Shown here in pieces: positions 1 to 9,755 of a stretch of 64,000 nucleotides of DNA (its first letter is position 1; every line of letters begins with the position of its first letter). Made by a program: the position numbers and the translations under genes. The notes under the pieces are model-generated. The model was not told where the DNA came from. It did no database searches and worked only from the letters and a program-made list of their open reading frames with translations. Source of the stretch: Cognatundibacterium luofuense. GTDB taxonomy: Bacteria; Pseudomonadota; Gammaproteobacteria; Burkholderiales; Burkholderiaceae_D. The stretch covers positions 1 to 64,000 of the forward strand of contig NZ_JAGSPN010000011.1 of the NCBI RefSeq assembly GCF_018139685.1, written 5' to 3'.

Positions 1-191
1 GCGGCATTGCGAACGTCAACATCGGCCCGTCCGGTGCAGAAATCGGCGGCGCCTTTGGTGGTGAGAAAGAAACCGGCGGTGGTCGCGAATCCGGTTCTGA
101 CAGCTGGAAAGCGTATATGCGCCGCACGACCAACACCTTCAACTACAGCCATTCCCTGCCGCTGGCGCAGGGGATTAAGTTTGAAGTCTGA
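1..191 (+). CDS. Aldehyde dehydrogenase family 7, C-terminal fragment
   Basis: The first complete codon is at position 3, and the frame runs to TGA at 189-191, so only the last 62 residues are present. The peptide contains [17 protein letters not shown] followed by [14 protein letters not shown], the typical C-terminal block of ALDH7 / alpha-aminoadipic semialdehyde (piperidine-6-carboxylate) dehydrogenases, which act in lysine catabolism with NAD. The catalytic Cys and cofactor domain lie outside the window, so substrate is inferred from family only. A Rho-independent terminator follows. Confidence 0.85.
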   Translation, partial: GIANVNIGPSGAEIGGAFGGEKETGGGRESGSDSWKAYMRRTTNTFNYSHSLPLAQGIKFEV

Positions 192-257
192 GTGATTTAA
201 GCATCCGGCTGCCTGGGTGCAGCTTTATGAAGGCAGCAAGTAGTTAACTCCTCACTC

Positions 258-290
258 CTCCCCGCTCCGCAAGGATCGGGGAGTTTTTTT
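258..290 (+). terminator. Rho-independent terminator after aldehyde dehydrogenase
   Basis: Inverted repeat CTCCCCG / CGGGGAG with a 12-nt loop, followed by seven T residues. It ends the upstream ALDH transcript and separates it from the isc operon. Confidence 0.85.
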
Positions 291-464
291 ATCTGCTAAC
301 TACCCACTCAACCAAGAATACCCCCGTACACTAAAGCTGCAGAGAGGTATCAATTAGTAAATTTGCGTACCAACTAACCAACTCCAACACACGCCTGTTT
401 TTTTCGGCAATTTTCATTGCAGGCGCAAATAAACCCGATACCAGACAAAAACACTCAGGTTTGC

Positions 465-470
465 TATACT
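465..470 (+). promoter_or_regulatory. Possible -10 element of the isc promoter
   Basis: TATACT lies about 67 nt upstream of the iscR start, preceded by TTGC to give an extended-like context. No good -35 is visible at 17-bp spacing, which would fit an activator- or repressor-controlled promoter, but this is weak evidence. Confidence 0.35.
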
Positions 471-504
471 TGAGAAAATCGCTCAACAAATCAGGAAATT
501 AGAC

Positions 505-523
505 GATGCATTTGAAATGCATC
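505..523. promoter_or_regulatory. 19-bp perfect palindrome in the iscR 5' leader
   Basis: GATGCATTTGAAATGCATC: two 9-bp arms around a single G, ending one base before the ribosome binding site (CGGAG at 524-528) of iscR. It could be an operator or a small hairpin that occludes the RBS. It does not obviously match the AT-rich type 1 IscR box as I remember it. Confidence 0.55.
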
Positions 524-536
524 CGGAGTCTCACTT

Positions 537-1019
537 ATGCGCCTTACGACAAAAGGACGTTTTGCCGTCACCGCTATGATCGATCTGGCATTGCGCCAGG
601 ATCAGGGGCCAGTGACACTGGCTGCTATCAGTCAGCGTCAGTCCATTTCCCTTTCATATCTTGAACAGCTTTTCGGCAAGTTGCGGCGCCATGAAATTGT
701 TGAATCAGTGCGCGGTCCTGGCGGCGGATATAATCTCGCCCGCAAAGCTCAGAACGTCACAGTTGCCGACATCATTATTGCTGTAGATGAGCCGCTGGAT
801 GCAACTCAGTGCGGCGGAAAAGGCAATTGTCACGGCAGCGACCATGCGAACGGACTCCACTGCATGACACATGATTTGTGGGCAACATTAAACGCCAAGA
901 TGGTTGACTACCTAGACTCTGTGTCGCTTCAGGATTTAGTCAACCAGCAAAAACAGAAACAGGCAGACAGTCAGGTTGTGATGATGCGCAACCCATCTGC
1001 CAATACGATAACACCTTAA
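537..1019 (+). CDS. iscR: Fe-S cluster assembly transcriptional regulator IscR
   Basis: A 160-aa Rrf2-family winged-helix regulator that represses the isc operon when it holds a [2Fe-2S] cluster. The N-terminal [18 protein letters not shown] is characteristic, and [10 protein letters not shown] marks the wing. Cluster ligands are visible in CGGKGNC and, after a 10-residue gap, HCMTH. The last spacing (C-x10-C) is longer than the C-x5-C of the E. coli protein as I recall it. It is the first gene of iscRSUA-hscBA-fdx and starts 9 nt after CGGAG. Autoregulation through the upstream region is inferred from the family. Confidence 0.96.
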   Translation: MRLTTKGRFAVTAMIDLALRQDQGPVTLAAISQRQSISLSYLEQLFGKLRRHEIVESVRGPGGGYNLARKAQNVTVADIIIAVDEPLDATQCGGKGNCHGSDHANGLHCMTHDLWATLNAKMVDYLDSVSLQDLVNQQKQKQADSQVVMMRNPSANTITP

Positions 1020-1032
1020 TTTGGAGTCGCGA

Positions 1033-2286
1033 ATGAACGCAGCACTGGAACAATCGATGATTGATTCTCTGAAGACACCGCATTTTCCGATTTACATGGA
1101 TTACTCCGCAACAACGCCTGTTGATCCGCGTGTTGCAGACAAAATGATCCCATATCTGCGTGCGCAGTTTGGCAACCCGGCTTCCCGCAGCCACATGTAC
1201 GGATGGGATGCTGAAGCTGCCGTTGAAGAAGCGCGCGGTCATATTGCTGCACTTGTCAACGCCGATCCCCGTGAAATTGTCTGGACATCCGGAGCGACAG
1301 AAAGTAACAACCTTGCGCTCAAAGGTGCAGCACACTTTTACAAATCCAAAGGCAAACACATTATCACGGTCAAAACTGAGCATAAAGCAGTTCTAGATAC
1401 CGTACGCGAACTCGAACGCCAGGGATTTGAAGCGACCTATCTGCAGCCGGGTACTGACGGTCTCATCACGCTTGATCAGATCCGCGAAGCGATCCGTCCA
1501 GACACAATTATCGTGTCAGTAATGTGGGTCAATAACGAGATTGGTGTTATCCAGCCTATCGCTGAAATTGGCGAACTGTGCCGTGAGAAAGGCATTATTT
1601 TTCATTCCGATGCAGCACAGGCAACTGGCAAAGTAGAAATTGATCTGGAAAAAGTCAAAGTAGACTTAGTATCTTTTTCGGCACACAAATCCTACGGCCC
1701 GAAAGGTATCGGCGCCCTGTATATCCGTCGGAAACCACGCGTGCGACTGGAAGCACAAATGCATGGTGGCGGACATGAGCGCGGCTTCCGATCCGGCACA
1801 TTAGCAACGCATCAATGTGTTGGCATGGGAGAAGCATTCCGCATTGCTAAAGAAGAAATGCAGTCGGAACTGGCGCATATCCGCGCAATGCGCGATCGTC
1901 TGGCAAAAGGATTGCAGGAAATCGAAGAAACATACGTCAATGGCGATATGGATCACCGTATTCCGCACAATCTGAATGTCAGCTTCAATTATGTTGAAGG
2001 TGAATCCCTGATCATGGCGGTCAAAGACATTGCAGTCTCCTCCGGATCAGCCTGTACATCAGCCAGCCTTGAGCCTTCTTACGTGCTTAGAGCACTGGGC
2101 CGCAGTGATGAACTTGCTCACAGCTCAATCCGGTTTACTATTGGCCGCTTCACAACAGAAGAGGACATTGACTTTGCTGTGAACTTATTAAAGAGCAAAG
2201 TTGCGAAATTGCGCGAATTGTCGCCGCTCTGGGACATGTACAAAGAGGGCATCGATTTATCAACAATCCAGTGGGCAGCACACTAA
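1033..2286 (+). CDS. iscS: Cysteine desulfurase IscS
   Basis: PLP-dependent enzyme that takes sulfur from L-cysteine and passes it as persulfide to IscU. A class V aminotransferase fold of 417 aa; the PLP lysine is in SAHKSYG (about K219) and the persulfide cysteine is in [10 protein letters not shown] (about C341). I use ATG at 1033, which has GGAG at 1023-1026, rather than an upstream TTG. The protein is about 13 residues longer at the N-terminus than E. coli IscS. It follows iscR by 13 nt and precedes iscU. Confidence 0.97.
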   Translation: MNAALEQSMIDSLKTPHFPIYMDYSATTPVDPRVADKMIPYLRAQFGNPASRSHMYGWDAEAAVEEARGHIAALVNADPREIVWTSGATESNNLALKGAAHFYKSKGKHIITVKTEHKAVLDTVRELERQGFEATYLQPGTDGLITLDQIREAIRPDTIIVSVMWVNNEIGVIQPIAEIGELCREKGIIFHSDAAQATGKVEIDLEKVKVDLVSFSAHKSYGPKGIGALYIRRKPRVRLEAQMHGGGHERGFRSGTLATHQCVGMGEAFRIAKEEMQSELAHIRAMRDRLAKGLQEIEETYVNGDMDHRIPHNLNVSFNYVEGESLIMAVKDIAVSSGSACTSASLEPSYVLRALGRSDELAHSSIRFTIGRFTTEEDIDFAVNLLKSKVAKLRELSPLWDMYKEGIDLSTIQWAAH

Positions 2287-2333
2287 CCACTGTTTTGTAA
2301 AATCGTCCCTTCACAGAATTCAGGAGAAATATC

Positions 2334-2717
2334 ATGGCATATTCAGAAAAAGTACTCGATCACTACGAAAACCCGCGTAACGTTGGCGCATTTGAAAAGG
2401 GCGACGACAGCGTTGGTACCGGCATGGTTGGCGCACCTGCTTGCGGTGACGTCATGAAGCTGCAAATTAAAGTAGGCGCGAATGGTGTTATTGAAGACGC
2501 AAAATTCAAAACCTACGGTTGTGGTTCCGCGATTGCTTCATCATCTCTGGTGACTGAGTGGGTGAAAGGTAAAACTCTCGACCAGGCCCTGGAAATTAAA
2601 AACACTGAAATTGCAGAAGAACTGGCACTTCCTCCAGTAAAAATTCATTGTTCGATTCTGGCAGAAGATGCCATCAAAGCTGCTGTTCTGGATTACAAAA
2701 ACAAGCACAACGGCTGA
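2334..2717 (+). CDS. iscU: Fe-S cluster scaffold protein IscU
   Basis: A 127-aa scaffold on which [2Fe-2S] clusters are built from IscS sulfur. The three cluster cysteines are in GAPACGDVMKL, TYGCGSAIASS and VKIHCSILAEDA. The start MAYSEKVLDHYENPRNVG is diagnostic, and AGGAG lies upstream. The usual HscA-binding LPPVK motif is present as ALPPVKIHC, consistent with the chaperone genes downstream. Confidence 0.97.
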   Translation: MAYSEKVLDHYENPRNVGAFEKGDDSVGTGMVGAPACGDVMKLQIKVGANGVIEDAKFKTYGCGSAIASSSLVTEWVKGKTLDQALEIKNTEIAEELALPPVKIHCSILAEDAIKAAVLDYKNKHNG

Positions 2718-2748
2718 TCGTTCTTCGCTGAAATAAAGAGATTCAAAA

Positions 2749-3072
2749 ATGGCAATTACACTGACTGAAAAAGCCGCAAAACATGTTTCACGCTACATTG
2801 AACGACGCGGCAAGGGACTTGGACTCCGGTTCGGCGTTCGAACAACTGGCTGTTCCGGCATGGCGTATAAACTGGAATACGTGGACGAAATAGGCTCAGA
2901 AGACCAGGTTTTTGAATCTCACGGCGTTAAGATTTTCGTAGATCCGAAAAGTCTGCCTTATATCGACGGAACTGAACTTGATTTCGCGCGTGAAGGATTA
3001 AACGAGGGATTCAAGTTTTACAACCCTAATGTCAAAGATGAATGCGGCTGTGGTGAAAGCTTCCGCATCTGA
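2749..3072 (+). CDS. iscA: Fe-S assembly A-type carrier IscA
   Basis: A 107-aa A-type carrier that receives clusters or iron for delivery to apo-proteins. The three conserved cysteines are in TTGCSGMAY and DECGCGESF near the C-terminus. Its stop codon overlaps the start of hscB (TGATG), implying translational coupling. Confidence 0.96.
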   Translation: MAITLTEKAAKHVSRYIERRGKGLGLRFGVRTTGCSGMAYKLEYVDEIGSEDQVFESHGVKIFVDPKSLPYIDGTELDFAREGLNEGFKFYNPNVKDECGCGESFRI

Positions 3073-3587
3073 TGCGTAGTCCTATGCAGAATCATTTTGA
3101 ACTTTTTGGTTTGCCAGTCAGCTTTGAAATAGAAATGAGCGCGCTGGATACTGCCTACCGAAAGATCCAGAGTCAGGTGCACCCGGATAAATATGCTTCG
3201 GGAACAGATACTGAAAAACGTATTGCAATGCAGTGGACTACACGTGCCAACGAAGCATATCTGACTCTGAAAAAACCCTTGAAACGCGCTGTATATCTGT
3301 GCGAACTCAATGGCGTCGATATCGCTGCAGAATCCAACACCAGTATGCCGCCGGCATTTCTGATGCAACAAATGGAATGGCGCGAATCACTGGATGATCT
3401 TAAATCCGGGGTAAATCCATCCGGATTGCAACTACTGGAACAGGAAGTTCTGTCTTCGCTGAAACAGACAATTCGCGACATTCAAAATGCCTGTGACAGC
3501 AATGACTTCCATACCGTAGCTGGCTTGATACGCATGAGTATGTTTATGGAAAAATTCCTCAACGATATCGCATCGCTTGATGACTGA
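3072..3587 (+). CDS. hscB: Co-chaperone HscB (J-type)
   Basis: A 171-aa J-domain protein that brings IscU to HscA and stimulates its ATPase. The HPD motif is in QVHPDKY and is followed by the J-domain helix with RANEAYLTLKKP; the C-terminal three-helix IscU-binding domain follows. The ATG overlaps the iscA stop; an in-frame ATG at 3084 is an alternative start four codons later. Confidence 0.95.
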   Translation: MRSPMQNHFELFGLPVSFEIEMSALDTAYRKIQSQVHPDKYASGTDTEKRIAMQWTTRANEAYLTLKKPLKRAVYLCELNGVDIAAESNTSMPPAFLMQQMEWRESLDDLKSGVNPSGLQLLEQEVLSSLKQTIRDIQNACDSNDFHTVAGLIRMSMFMEKFLNDIASLDD

Positions 3588-3644
3588 ACACCAACTCTAT
3601 TCAAGCCTCCTCAAATTTTAAAAGCCTTCAAACGGCGACTCAAT

Positions 3645-5510
3645 ATGGCTTTACTGCAGATATCTGAACCAGGTATGTCCACTGCCCCGCACCAGCACAG
3701 ACTGGCAGTTGGCATTGATCTCGGTACAACTAATTCACTCGTTGCAACTGTCCGCAACAGCATTCCGGAAGTGATCAACGATGAGGAAGGCAGATCACTG
3801 CTGCCCTCTGTTGTGCGCTATCTGAACAACGGACATGCACATATTGGTTTCAAAGCGCAGTCAGAGCAAATCAATGATCCTAAAAACACTATCGTTTCCG
3901 TAAAGCGATTCATGGGGCGCGGGCTGAAAGATATTCCTTACACGGAAAATCTCCCTTACGATTTTCACGATGAACCGGGAATGGTTCAGCTTAAAACTGT
4001 CGCCGGCATCAAAAGTCCGGTTGAAGTTTCTGCTCAGATTCTGGCAACGTTACGGCAGCGTGCGGAGGACAGTCTCGGTGATGATCTGGTCGGTGCTGTT
4101 ATTACCGTACCCGCCTATTTTGATGATGCCCAGCGTCAGGCAACCAAAGACGCCGCAAAACTGGCAGGGCTAAATGTCCTCCGTCTTTTGAACGAACCAA
4201 CAGCAGCAGCAATTGCCTACGGACTCGACCATGGTTCCGAAGGGATTTATGCCGTATACGATTTAGGTGGCGGCACTTTCGACATCTCCATACTACGTAT
4301 GTCCAAAGGTGTATTCGAAGTACTCGCAACCGGTGGTGATTCTGCACTTGGCGGAGATGATTTTGACCATCGTTTGTTCTGTTGGATATTACAAGAAGCA
4401 AAGCTGAGTCTGCTTTCTGACGAAGATACTAGTCTGTTAATGATGAAAGCGCGGGAGGCGAAAGAAATTTTGTCTGCGAAACCAAGCACGTTTATCGATG
4501 CAAAGCTGAAGAGCGGCGAGTCTGTCCATTTACAGATTACGGCAACTCAGTTTGCGGAAATGACGCAAAATCTGGTGCTTAAAACCATGACGCCATGCCG
4601 CAAAGCACTACGTGATGCCGGACTCGGTGCTGATGAGGTGGATGGTGTTGTTCTCGTTGGTGGCGCCACACGCATGCCACACGTCCGCAAAGCAGTTGGC
4701 GACTTTTTCCAGACAACTCCTTTATCCAATATTGACCCCGACAAAGTCGTTGCACTTGGTGCAGCAGTACAGGCAAATTTACTGGCCGGCAATCGTGCGT
4801 CCGGAGACGATTGGCTGTTGCTGGACGTCATTCCTTTATCACTGGGCGTTGAAACAATGGGGGGGCTCGCTGAAAAGGTCATTCCACGTAACTCAACAAT
4901 TCCGTGTGCACGCGCTCAGGAGTTTACAACGTTCAAAGACGGGCAGACTGCCATGGCAATCCACGTGGTACAGGGTGAACGCGAACTGGTCAGCGACTGC
5001 CGGTCACTTGCCAGATTTGAACTGCGCGGGATTCCGCCTATGGCTGCAGGTGCGGCAAGAATCCGTATCACATATCAGGTTGATGCTGACGGCTTGTTAT
5101 CAGTCTCAGCAAGAGAGTTGAGATCCGGCGTTGAAGCTTCCGTTTCAGTAAAACCGTCTTACGGACTCAAAGATGATGATATTGCACGTATGCTGCAAGA
5201 ATCCCATCATACTGCCAGTGACGATATGAAACTGCGTGCATTACGCGAAGAAGTGGTTGAAGCAGAGCGAATTCTGATTGCGATTGATTCGGCAATGGCT
5301 GTGGATTCCCATCTTCTGTCAGAGTCCGAAAGGAGCGCGATACTACAGCTGATGACAGCCGTACGCGATTTGATGCAAAGTAACGACCATGAGGCACTTC
5401 ATAAAGCCGTTGAGAATCTTGCAAAAGGTACTGAAGAATTTGCCGCACGCAGAATGGATCAGAGTGTGCGCAGCGCCTTAGCAGGAAAAAAACTGGATGA
5501 GCTCGGTTGA
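3645..5510 (+). CDS. hscA: Fe-S assembly Hsp70 chaperone HscA
   Basis: A 621-aa specialised Hsp70. The nucleotide-binding domain carries [25 protein letters not shown] and [14 protein letters not shown]; the substrate-binding domain follows from about residue 390. It acts with HscB to release clusters from IscU. The gap to hscB is 57 nt and to fdx 29 nt, with no terminator between, so it is part of the isc operon. Confidence 0.97.
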   Translation: MALLQISEPGMSTAPHQHRLAVGIDLGTTNSLVATVRNSIPEVINDEEGRSLLPSVVRYLNNGHAHIGFKAQSEQINDPKNTIVSVKRFMGRGLKDIPYTENLPYDFHDEPGMVQLKTVAGIKSPVEVSAQILATLRQRAEDSLGDDLVGAVITVPAYFDDAQRQATKDAAKLAGLNVLRLLNEPTAAAIAYGLDHGSEGIYAVYDLGGGTFDISILRMSKGVFEVLATGGDSALGGDDFDHRLFCWILQEAKLSLLSDEDTSLLMMKAREAKEILSAKPSTFIDAKLKSGESVHLQITATQFAEMTQNLVLKTMTPCRKALRDAGLGADEVDGVVLVGGATRMPHVRKAVGDFFQTTPLSNIDPDKVVALGAAVQANLLAGNRASGDDWLLLDVIPLSLGVETMGGLAEKVIPRNSTIPCARAQEFTTFKDGQTAMAIHVVQGERELVSDCRSLARFELRGIPPMAAGAARIRITYQVDADGLLSVSARELRSGVEASVSVKPSYGLKDDDIARMLQESHHTASDDMKLRALREEVVEAERILIAIDSAMAVDSHLLSESERSAILQLMTAVRDLMQSNDHEALHKAVENLAKGTEEFAARRMDQSVRSALAGKKLDELG

Positions 5511-5539
5511 GCGATTGCACCTGATACTGAAAGTTAAAT

Positions 5540-5878
5540 ATGCCAAAAATCATCATTCTGCCACACGCCGTTTTATGCCCTGAAGGTGCCGTTATTGATG
5601 CACAGGAAGGGAAATCAGTCTGTGAAGCATTAGTTGAAAATGACGTGGAAATTGAACATGCATGTGAAATGTCTTGTGCATGCACAACCTGCCATGTGAT
5701 TATCCGCGAAGGATATAACAGCCTGAATGAATCTACAGAAGATGAAGAGGATTTGCTCGATGCGGCATGGGGACTGGAGGCAACCTCCCGCCTGTCCTGC
5801 CAGGCAAAGCTGGGACAAAAAGACATTACGATTGAAATCCCTAAATACACTATCAACCATGCACGTGAAAATCACTGA
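5540..5878 (+). CDS. fdx: [2Fe-2S] ferredoxin of the isc operon
   Basis: A 112-aa adrenodoxin-type ferredoxin that supplies electrons in cluster assembly. Ligand cysteines are in [12 protein letters not shown] and in SCQAKLG. It is the last gene of the operon; no iscX follows, and a strong hairpin comes 25 nt after the stop. Confidence 0.96.
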   Translation: MPKIIILPHAVLCPEGAVIDAQEGKSVCEALVENDVEIEHACEMSCACTTCHVIIREGYNSLNESTEDEEDLLDAAWGLEATSRLSCQAKLGQKDITIEIPKYTINHARENH

Positions 5879-5902
5879 GTAATCTGTATTACATGTAAAT
5901 GC

Positions 5903-5940
5903 AAGGCCGCCAGGTATTTCACCGGCGGCCTTGTCGTTTA
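5903..5940 (+). terminator. Hairpin terminating the isc operon
   Basis: A 9-bp stem AAGGCCGCC / GGCGGCCTT around a 12-nt loop. The T-rich tail is only moderate (TTGTCGTTTATTT). Confidence 0.7.
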
Positions 5941-6114
5941 TTTGCGCAGCTAAAACGACTTTTCCCGCATAATCTTAAAAAATACTGCCCTTCGGGCAAT
6001 ATCTTGATATCCTAAAAAGTATTGAAAAAAAACAGCCGTTTTGCGCTGAATCAGCACATCAACGGCCAGCTAACTGAAAAAAATGGCCGCAGCCATACCC
6101 TGTAAAGATTACCT

Positions 6115-7725
6115 ATGAGGTTAGATCAACTTCTTCCGTGGATACGACGAAGTATTTCACTCCGCCTTGCGATTATCCTCGCAGTGGTAGTCGGCCTGAC
6201 TGTACCGTCTGCGGTACTGGTTCCGTATTACCTGAACACGCTGGAATCTGCTGCGAGACAAAAAAATATCGAAGATCACAATCGTTTAGTTGATATTTTG
6301 TCAGTTATTCTAAGTGAACCACTTTGGCAAATCACACCTGAGATCGCGAATATTTCCAGCGAAGTGGTTTACTCCGACCCGCGTGTTGCCAGCATAGAAG
6401 TCATTACTCTACCGGACCACAAAGATTTCATTAAAAACAATATTCGCAAACAAACACAAAAAGGACCATTTACCAGTATGGTTCGGGAAATTCGCCATGG
6501 TGGACAAGTCATTGGCGAAGTCAAGCTGGAGCTTGCAGAAGATTTAATGCAGGAAAGCCTGCGCAGCGATTTCCGCCGGTTCGTCACAACGTCCGTATTA
6601 TCTTTACTGTTGGCAGTCTTATTTATTCTTCTCGTATTGCAATGGCGACTGGTGCGCCCGGTCAAAATTCTCATGGAAAAATCAGATCGCCTGGCGAATG
6701 GCGAACTGGATGAACCGATCGCACTGAACCGTGAAGATGAGCTTGGACGTCTTGCTCATAGTCTGGAAATGACCCGACGTGCGCTGAAGCACTCATTCGG
6801 TGAACTCGAAATCAAAAACCAGCAGTTACTTGAATACTCCAGCACACTGGAATCGAAAGTAAAGCAACGTACGCATGAACTGGAAAACGCGAATACAAAC
6901 CTGGAAGCTGCACTAAAAGATATCAATTCCGCGCAGGCCGAACTCGCCCGCGTTGAACGTATGGCTGCGCTTGGTTCTATGGTTGCAGGCGTTGCCCATG
7001 AACTGAATACGCCTCTGGGAAATTGTCTGCTGGTTGCCAGCACGCTGGAAGATGAGACACGACGCTTGTTGCAAATGGTTGAAGAGGGGCAGATACGCCG
7101 CTCTGACCTGACGCGATATGCAAGCACAGCACTGGATTCCACCAAACTGCTGTTGCGTGGTCTGCAACAATCCGCTCATCTGGTGGGTGACTTCAAACAA
7201 GTCGCGGTTGATCAGTCAAGTGCGCAGCGACGTAAATTCGGATTACTGGTCACACTGCAGGAGTTAAGTGCACTGCTGCACTCCAGTCTTAAGAAAACAC
7301 CTTACACCCTTGAACTGGATATTCCCGCAGATATTGAACTTGACAGCTATCCTGGTCCGCTTGGACAGGTATTTACAAATCTTGTCAACAATGCAGTTAT
7401 TCACGGACTGGAAGGGAAGCCATCCGGCAGTATGCGCTGCACTGCGGAACGTCAGGGTGACCATGTTCAGATTGTCTTCACTGATGATGGCAAAGGAATT
7501 CCGCAAGACATTATCAATAGAATTTTCGAACCGTTTTTCACTACGAAATTCGGACAAGGTGGTTCCGGCCTTGGCCTTAGCATCACGTTTAATATGGTGA
7601 CTAATGTGCTGGGTGGAACAATTCACGTTACCAGCAATGCGGGTACAGGTACACGATTTGAATTGCGCCTACCACTTGTTGCTCCCGGAGATGCGAAAGA
7701 TGACACCCTGTATTTCGGAAGCTGA
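6115..7725 (+). CDS. Orphan membrane sensor histidine kinase
   Basis: A 536-aa kinase. A transmembrane helix at about residues 17-40, a periplasmic sensor of about 115 residues, and a second helix at about 158-178. Then a HAMP domain (WRLVRPVKILMEK onward), a coiled coil, a HisKA-like box with the phospho-acceptor in VAHELNTPLGN (about H295), and an HATPase_c domain with N box LVNNAVIHG and G boxes DDGKGIP and GGSGLGLSI. No response regulator is adjacent and it is transcribed alone, so its partner and stimulus are unknown. The RBS is weak. Confidence 0.9.
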   Translation: MRLDQLLPWIRRSISLRLAIILAVVVGLTVPSAVLVPYYLNTLESAARQKNIEDHNRLVDILSVILSEPLWQITPEIANISSEVVYSDPRVASIEVITLPDHKDFIKNNIRKQTQKGPFTSMVREIRHGGQVIGEVKLELAEDLMQESLRSDFRRFVTTSVLSLLLAVLFILLVLQWRLVRPVKILMEKSDRLANGELDEPIALNREDELGRLAHSLEMTRRALKHSFGELEIKNQQLLEYSSTLESKVKQRTHELENANTNLEAALKDINSAQAELARVERMAALGSMVAGVAHELNTPLGNCLLVASTLEDETRRLLQMVEEGQIRRSDLTRYASTALDSTKLLLRGLQQSAHLVGDFKQVAVDQSSAQRRKFGLLVTLQELSALLHSSLKKTPYTLELDIPADIELDSYPGPLGQVFTNLVNNAVIHGLEGKPSGSMRCTAERQGDHVQIVFTDDGKGIPQDIINRIFEPFFTTKFGQGGSGLGLSITFNMVTNVLGGTIHVTSNAGTGTRFELRLPLVAPGDAKDDTLYFGS

Positions 7726-7752
7726 CTTAACTCTGTAGTTCCATTGCCTTCT

Positions 7753-7783
7753 AAGCCGGGAATGTAATATTCCCGGCTTTTTT
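7753..7783 (+). terminator. Rho-independent terminator after the histidine kinase
   Basis: A 9-bp stem AAGCCGGGA / TCCCGGCTT with a 9-nt AT-rich loop, followed by a T tract. Confidence 0.9.
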
Positions 7784-7874
7784 ACAGGTCTTGCGTATGG
7801 TCTTCGTACAATACAGCAACAGACTACGCCTGCCGTATCAGTTAAAATAGGCGACTTTTTCTCAAATTTTTATC

Positions 7875-8669
7875 ATGCAGCAATACCTCGACTTTATGCG
7901 CCTTGTGCGGGACACCGGCACACGCAAAACCGACCGCACCGGAACCGGGACTTTATCCGTATTCGGCCATCAGATGCGTTTCGATCTGAGCAAAGGCTTT
8001 CCGCTGGTCACAACAAAAAAACTGCACCTGAAGTCCATCGTGCATGAGCTTCTCTGGTTCTTACAAGGCTCCACCAACATTCAGTATCTAAAAGAAAACG
8101 GTGTTTCGATCTGGGATGAATGGGCTGATGAAAACGGCAATCTGGGTCCGGTTTATGGCTCACAGTGGCGCAGCTGGCAGACTCCCGACGGACAACACAT
8201 CGACCAGATCAGCCAGTTAATGGATCAGATCCGGAACAATCCTGACTCCCGTCGTCTGATCGTTTCCGCATGGAATGTTGCAGAAATTCCGCAAATGAAA
8301 CTACCGCCGTGCCACGCGATGTTCCAGTTTTATGTCGCTGACGGGAAACTGTCCTGTCAGTTGTACCAGCGCAGCGCAGATATTTTCCTGGGTGTTCCAT
8401 TCAATATTGCATCCTATGCATTGCTGACACATATGATTGCGCAGCAAACTGGTCTCATCCCGGGGGATTTCATCTGGACCGGTGGTGACTGCCATTTGTA
8501 CAGCAATCATCTTGAGCAGGTTGAAACGCAGTTAAGCCGCGAGCCACTGCCACTGCCAAAACTGATCATCCACCGGCAGCCAGAGGATATCTTCTCATAT
8601 CGTTACGACGATTTTGAATTTTCCGATTACGCATTTCACCCGGCAATCAAAGCCCCTGTCGCGGTTTAA
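7875..8669 (+). CDS. thyA: Thymidylate synthase
   Basis: A 264-aa enzyme making dTMP from dUMP with methylene-tetrahydrofolate. The length matches the E. coli type. The catalytic cysteine lies in PPCHAMFQF at residue 146, and the folate/dUMP-binding [17 protein letters not shown] is present. It is 13 nt upstream of folA, which regenerates the dihydrofolate that ThyA produces. Confidence 0.97.
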   Translation: MQQYLDFMRLVRDTGTRKTDRTGTGTLSVFGHQMRFDLSKGFPLVTTKKLHLKSIVHELLWFLQGSTNIQYLKENGVSIWDEWADENGNLGPVYGSQWRSWQTPDGQHIDQISQLMDQIRNNPDSRRLIVSAWNVAEIPQMKLPPCHAMFQFYVADGKLSCQLYQRSADIFLGVPFNIASYALLTHMIAQQTGLIPGDFIWTGGDCHLYSNHLEQVETQLSREPLPLPKLIIHRQPEDIFSYRYDDFEFSDYAFHPAIKAPVAV

Positions 8670-8682
8670 ATAATTCATCAAC

Positions 8683-9171
8683 ATGTCATCGTTCATCATT
8701 ATTGTTGCGCGTGATAAGCACTCTGGTATCGGCATTCAAAACGCCCTGCCCTGGCACTTGCCTGAGGATTTATCACATTTTAAAAAGACGACGTCCGGTC
8801 ATGCGATCCTGATGGGAAGAAAGACTTTCGAATCGATAGGCAGACCACTCCCGAATCGCAGAAATATCGTCATTACCCGCAATCCGGATTGGAAAGCGGA
8901 TGGGATTGAAATTTGCCATTCACTGGAAGAAGCAAAAGCGCTTGTAAAAGAACAAACTGCCTATATTATCGGCGGAGCGGAAATTTATCGTCAGGCGTTT
9001 GATCTGGCGGACAAAATGATCATTACGGAAATTGATCAGACTTTTGAATGCGATGCTTTTTTCCCGTCATTCAGTAACGATGCATGGCAGGAAACAGAAC
9101 GCGAAGCTCACGTGTCAGCGTCGGGAATTCCGTACGCATTCGTCACTTATACAAAGAAGAATAAGGAGTAA
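8683..9171 (+). CDS. folA: Dihydrofolate reductase
   Basis: A 162-aa NADPH-dependent reductase of dihydrofolate. Conserved blocks: IGIQNALPWHLPEDLSHFK, GRKTFESIGRPLPNR and YIIGGAEIYRQA. Co-transcribed with thyA. The stop is preceded by AAGGAG, which probably serves as the RBS of the next gene 5 nt on. Confidence 0.96.
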   Translation: MSSFIIIVARDKHSGIGIQNALPWHLPEDLSHFKKTTSGHAILMGRKTFESIGRPLPNRRNIVITRNPDWKADGIEICHSLEEAKALVKEQTAYIIGGAEIYRQAFDLADKMIITEIDQTFECDAFFPSFSNDAWQETEREAHVSASGIPYAFVTYTKKNKE

Positions 9172-9176
9172 AAATT

Positions 9177-9746
9177 ATGTCCGGACACGGTTTTCATGTT
9201 CACGGCCCGCATGACCACGAAGTTGAACATGCAGCGCATGGTAACGACAGCTTTGCCAGCAAAATTGCAGTAATGACAGCTATTCTCGCCACCGTTGGCG
9301 CATTGTTTGGCTATGAGGGCGGCGCGACACAGAATGATGCAGCGATGTACAAAAATGAGGCTGCAATTAAAAAGACAGAAGCTGCGAACAAATGGAGCTA
9401 TTACCAGTCCAAATCCAGTAAGCAAAATCTTGCTGAGCTGGCGGCAATACTTCCGGGTGCCGATACTGAAAAGTACAAAGCCGAAGTAGCGCGCTACAAA
9501 ACTGAAAAAGAAGAAATTAAACAACAGGCGGAAGCACTGGAAGCTGAAGTTGAAAAATGGGAGCATGCTTCCGAACAGGCTCTGCATCAACACCATCGCT
9601 GGGCACAGGCAATGACCGCAATTCAGATTGCGATTTCTTTGGCAGCGATTACACTGTTAACCAAGAAGAAGTGGCTGCAAGTGACTTCTTACGGTGTCGC
9701 CGGGGTTGGTTTGGTGCTGGCTGCTTTAGCCTGGATGCATATTTGA
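9177..9746 (+). CDS. DUF4337-type membrane protein
   Basis: A 189-aa protein that looks like the DUF4337 family, function unknown. It has a His-rich N-terminus (about residues 4-21), a first membrane helix at about 29-48, a long charged coiled coil at about 60-140 and two C-terminal helices (about 143-162 and 168-187). It sits 5 nt after folA and 9 nt before a porin-like gene, so it appears to belong to the thyA transcript. Confidence 0.75.
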   Translation: MSGHGFHVHGPHDHEVEHAAHGNDSFASKIAVMTAILATVGALFGYEGGATQNDAAMYKNEAAIKKTEAANKWSYYQSKSSKQNLAELAAILPGADTEKYKAEVARYKTEKEEIKQQAEALEAEVEKWEHASEQALHQHHRWAQAMTAIQIAISLAAITLLTKKKWLQVTSYGVAGVGLVLAALAWMHI

Positions 9747-9755
9747 TAAATATAT

